NCBI GenBank assembly: GCA_013180625.2
Contig: SNVD02014099.1
Coordinates: 372,001 to 436,000 of the forward strand
DNA: 64,000 bases
Direction of reading: 5' to 3'
Origin: Boswellia sacra
Lineage: Eukaryota; Streptophyta; Magnoliopsida; Sapindales; Burseraceae
Both the position numbers and the translations under genes were made by a program. Within the stretch, counting starts at the first letter, position 1; each line of letters opens with the position of its first letter. The notes beneath the pieces were generated by a model, which saw only the letters and a program-made list of their open reading frames with translations, made no database searches and was not told the origin of the DNA. This document shows, piece by piece, positions 61,264-64,000 of the stretch.

Positions 61264-62600
61264 TTATTTTGGAAGCGTGTAACTAGAGGTGGGTTCGGGC
61301 CGGGGTGGGGGCGGGGATGCCATCCCCATCCCCATCCCCATCCCCAATTTGAAAATTAATCCCCATCCCCGCCCCATCCCCAATTTAAAAATTAACTTCA
61401 ATCCCCATCCCCATCCCTAATTTTTTAAATCATCCCCATCCCCAATCCGCCCCAAGCTACATATAATAATTTCATTTTTTTGTTGAATTATATTTTAGCA
61501 TTTTTCTCAGCATTGTAACCACAAGTATTAACAATTTTTCAACTTTTGATTAACTTCACTTTCAAGCTTCCAAAATAGAGCAGTGCTGATTTTCTAATTT
61601 TTTATAATCAATCTTTTAATCTAATTGACCTAAAATTTCACAAAAACATCATAAATACCTTTATATTTAAGCTTGTCAAATCTAAAAATTTTTTGAATAA
61701 AAAAGGTATTTTAAAATAATTTATAGTTTGGAGTCTATCAGTTCTATCAAAAGCTTTTAGGACTGACCTCTCTTCATTTGTAAATACATAAAAAATCCCA
61801 GTTAAGTCATTAAATTACAAAAATTTGTAGGATCAAACTAGACTCAAACATGATAATATAAACCAAATTTCATAATTTTTTGATATCTCTAGGTATCTCA
61901 AATAAGTTTTTAAAGACTGATCTCCTTCAAAAAACTAAAAATCCCAAAGTTACAGAGTCATTTTCAAAACTTCATAAAAAATCAAATACTCAATATTTTT
62001 CAGTGAAAAAAATTTTAAACAAACCTTTGAAATGTTTACTTTAGCATATATAAATTTGAAAAGCATTAAAATTATTACATCAATTTTTTAAATCCTTCAC
62101 TATCCTCTAGAAATAAGGTTGATGTGTTTTTCTTTTATCAATTCTATATACACATATACATATTTGGGGAATGGGCCGAGCAGGGTTGGGGAACACATGT
62201 GTTCCCCATCCCCATTTAATTTCGGAAAAAATTTTCATCCTTATCCCCACCCCGCTCCCCATTTATTGCGGGGGCCCATCCCTTTTCATCCCTTTTAGAA
62301 AATAATATTTTACACAGTGTAACTAGATGACATTTTCTTTGAAATTTTATAAAATAATTTTTCATCCCTTTTCATCAAATGACAATTATTCCTTTCTCCA
62401 CTATTATTTAAATTGAAATTCCTATTTTCTCCAGATGTGTAGTACTGATATGCCAAAGTCAAATGATAAAAAGTAAATTATATTCCATTTTATCATCCTA
62501 TAATGTGGAAAATATTATTTTATCCTGAAATGGATTGTATAAAAAATGGGCAAGATGGGAATTTAAAGGATATTTTTGTGTATTTCTTAATCTTTAAAAC
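61110..62600. repeat. Flanking direct repeat pair around the C/G-run element
   Basis: 61113-61210 and 62511-62600 share ATTATTTTA(C/T)CCT(T/G)AAATGGATTG, AAAATGGGCAA(A/G)AT and GATATTTTTGT...TATTTCTTAAT. A weaker third copy is at 62690-62800. Confidence 0.65.
61283..62300. mobile_element. Repeat with G/C-run ends (CCCCATCCCC type), probable non-autonomous element
   Basis: The left end (61288-61450) has GGGCCGGGGTGGGGGCGGGG followed by tandem CCCCAT. The right end (62165-62290) has GGGG/CCCC-rich sequence including TTCCCCATCCCCATTT and GCGGGGGCCCATCCC. The ~700-bp interior is AT-rich and non-coding. This is a common dispersed plant repeat form. TIRs and TSD are not exact: GTGTAACTAGA occurs on both sides (61277 and 62316), but so does a longer flanking duplication. 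Confidence 0.5.
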
Positions 62601-63013
62601 ATAAAACATCATCTAATGAAACTTGAAAATAGAATCATCTTTCACTTAAAAAAAAAATATAGGGGAAGAGTAATAAATTCTTGTAGATTTTATAAAGTAA
62701 TAGTTCTGCTCATATGGCTTTGTAAAATGATAATCACCCTCTTTTCTAGTTTTTTTTTTTTATGTTGAAATTCCCATTTCATCCAAAATTTTATGGCATT
62801 AAAAACCCAAATCATGAGGGAGAGAAGTGTCATTTAGTAAAGTGTTGAGGGCATTATATTGTATCTAGTCTAAATGGCACAACAGAGGCTCCAATTTTAA
62901 TTTTAATTTTTTTTAAATATAAAAAAGTACAACCCTTGGATCAAATCCAATCCAAGGGCTGTTGCCGGTCCCGCCGAACCAGCACGTAAACATTTACGGA
63001 AACAGTAGTGTCA

Positions 63014-63021
63014 TATATAAA
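63014..63021 (+). promoter_or_regulatory. TATA box of the ATX-like gene
   Basis: TATATAAA lies ~250 bp upstream of the ATG and is followed by a CT-rich leader (63130-63250, CCCTCC runs) typical of plant 5' UTRs. A start of transcription near 63045-63055 is inferred. Confidence 0.5.
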
Positions 63022-63271
63022 GTAAAGCTTTATAATTGCAGAGTTGCACTCACTCAGGCAGTAGCCATACAAACACGGCGGGAAAGGGACCATTTGGGAA
63101 ACCAAAAAGAAAAAAAAAAAGGAGAAAAAATCCCTCCCTCCGTCACTCCTTCCCTCTCTCCCTCCAAAAACAGAAACCCAAAAAGTAACCCAAAATCCAC
63201 TCTCCTCCATTCCCAAAAACCCTAACTGAACTCCCCCACCACCACCTCCATCTCACGTGCCACTCCACGCT

Positions 63272-63873
63272 ATGGCATTCCACCTCAAAGAAGAAGACAC
63301 CAACATCGACATTCACAACTCCGGCACTCCCATCCGCTACGCCTCCCTCGACCGCGTCTACTCTGCCTGCGTCACCACCGCCTCCGCCAGCGGCTCCTCC
63401 AACGTCATGTCCAAGAAGGTCAAGGCTCGCAAGCTCCTTGTCAGTCCCTTCGACGATCCCGATTTCAAGCCTTCTCCTTCCCCCTCCAGGCCTCCCATCC
63501 TCCACGTCTACTCCCGCCGCCGCTACAAGAGGAGCCATTCCTCGTTCTTTAATTCCCTGCTGTCGCGCCAGCCGCGGTTGGGAGATGTGAAGGGTGAAAT
63601 TTGTGAACTGGAGGATAAAATTGATGATGATTTGAGGGTTTTGAAGAAGCGGAGGAGGTTTGGGAGCAGTGAGTTGGTGAAATTGGGCGTGGATTCGAGT
63701 GTTTTGAGCTCCCTTGATGGTCCGAGATTGAGGGATTGTAGGAATTATAGAACTAACAATTTGAATTCGAATTACGGTAGTAATAGTGGAAATTTGAAGA
63801 GGAAGGAGCGTGATTCTAAGCTCAATTCGAAGTCAATTTTGCCTGTTTCGTCTACTACTAAGAGATGGGTGAG
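63272..63873 (+). CDS. Trithorax-like histone H3K4 methyltransferase (ATX1/ATX2-like), first exon
   Basis: ATG at 63272 (MAFHLKEEDTNIDI). The segments TPIRYASLDRVYSACV, SGSSNVMSKKVKARKLL, PPILHVYSRRRYKR and the terminal KRWVR match the N-terminal region of plant ATX1/ATX2, which deposit H3K4 methylation in the nucleus. The exon ends in AG at 63873 before the donor GTGAGC (200 codons plus 2 nt); in relatives the next exon begins the Tudor/PWWP part. An upstream GTG in frame at 63257 is not needed as start. The SET, PHD and FYR domains lie beyond the window. The first ~70 codons are very C/G-rich at third positions compared with the rest, a common 5' gradient of plant genes. Confidence 0.85.
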
Positions 63874-64000
63874 GTGAGCTTTTGTACTTTTGATTGCTGG
63901 TAAAATGCTGAGAATTTTTGGTCAATTAAAGCTTTAATTGTTATGAATTTGTGCATGAGAAGCTTGAATTGGCTTAGTTTGAGACAATAGATGGGTGCAA

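Noticed and set aside
63143..63538. Minus-strand ORF rich in Gly/Val opposite the ATX-like exon
   Set aside because: Antisense shadow of the C/G-rich 5' coding region.

Overview
This is a plant nuclear window, most likely from a eudicot. It is AT-rich, and the host genes carry spliceosomal introns. Most of the sequence is nested transposable elements of plant type: L1-type LINEs with a zf-RVT domain, CACTA, Ty1-copia with a tRNA-Met primer site, Ty3-gypsy gag and a TTF/hAT transposon. The species cannot be named from sequence alone. Only one host gene looks intact, the first exon of a trithorax-like (ATX1/ATX2) histone H3K4 methyltransferase at the right edge (+ strand, 63272-63873). Two host-derived loci are broken. 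One is a TRM61-like tRNA m1A58 methyltransferase pseudogene at the left edge (- strand). The other is an LRR receptor-kinase fragment (41014-47873) split by a copia element.

Layout: 1-1500 TRM61 pseudogene and its 5' flank. 2260-2511 an orphan CACTA-type end. 2900-5080 degenerate direct repeats. 5100-17154 full-length LINE copy 1 with a 19-bp target-site duplication (TSD), carrying inside its ORF1 a 5,895-bp CACTA element (6751-12645, 3-bp TSD). The CACTA element holds captured pieces of an NPH3/BTB gene, a Spinster-like (SPNS) transporter exon and at least one unidentified exon. 17328-19605 a solo LTR (TSD CATCC) full of minisatellites. 19611-22675 AT-rich DNA with two related MITEs, a tandem duplication and a tRNA-like sequence. 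22676-40272 a decayed minus-strand copia element with ~1.7-kb LTRs. It contains a 414-bp tandem duplication of its LTR/PPT junction, a second full-length LINE (30611-38222, - strand) that itself holds a solo LTR (34701-36229, TSD ATCCG), and a near-perfect 197-bp-arm palindrome at the PBS. 41014-47873 the receptor-kinase pseudogene containing a young copia element (42087-47618, 366-bp LTRs, TSD ATTTC). 48388-49805 another solo LTR (TSD TGTGT). 50598-58887 a degraded minus-strand Ty3-gypsy element containing an almost complete hAT transposon (52091-55692). 58900-63000 AT-rich spacer with a C/G-run repeat. 63014-63873 TATA box, pyrimidine-rich leader and first exon of the ATX-like gene.

The elements do not form a functional system. 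The window records sequential insertions whose relative order can be read from the nesting (LINE-1 then CACTA; copia-1 then LINE-2 then solo LTR; RLK gene then copia-2; gypsy then hAT). The points most worth a second look are the multi-gene-capturing CACTA element, the palindrome at the copia primer site, the strong C-to-T/G-to-A bias of premature stops, and the CCACGTC array in the leader of copia-2.
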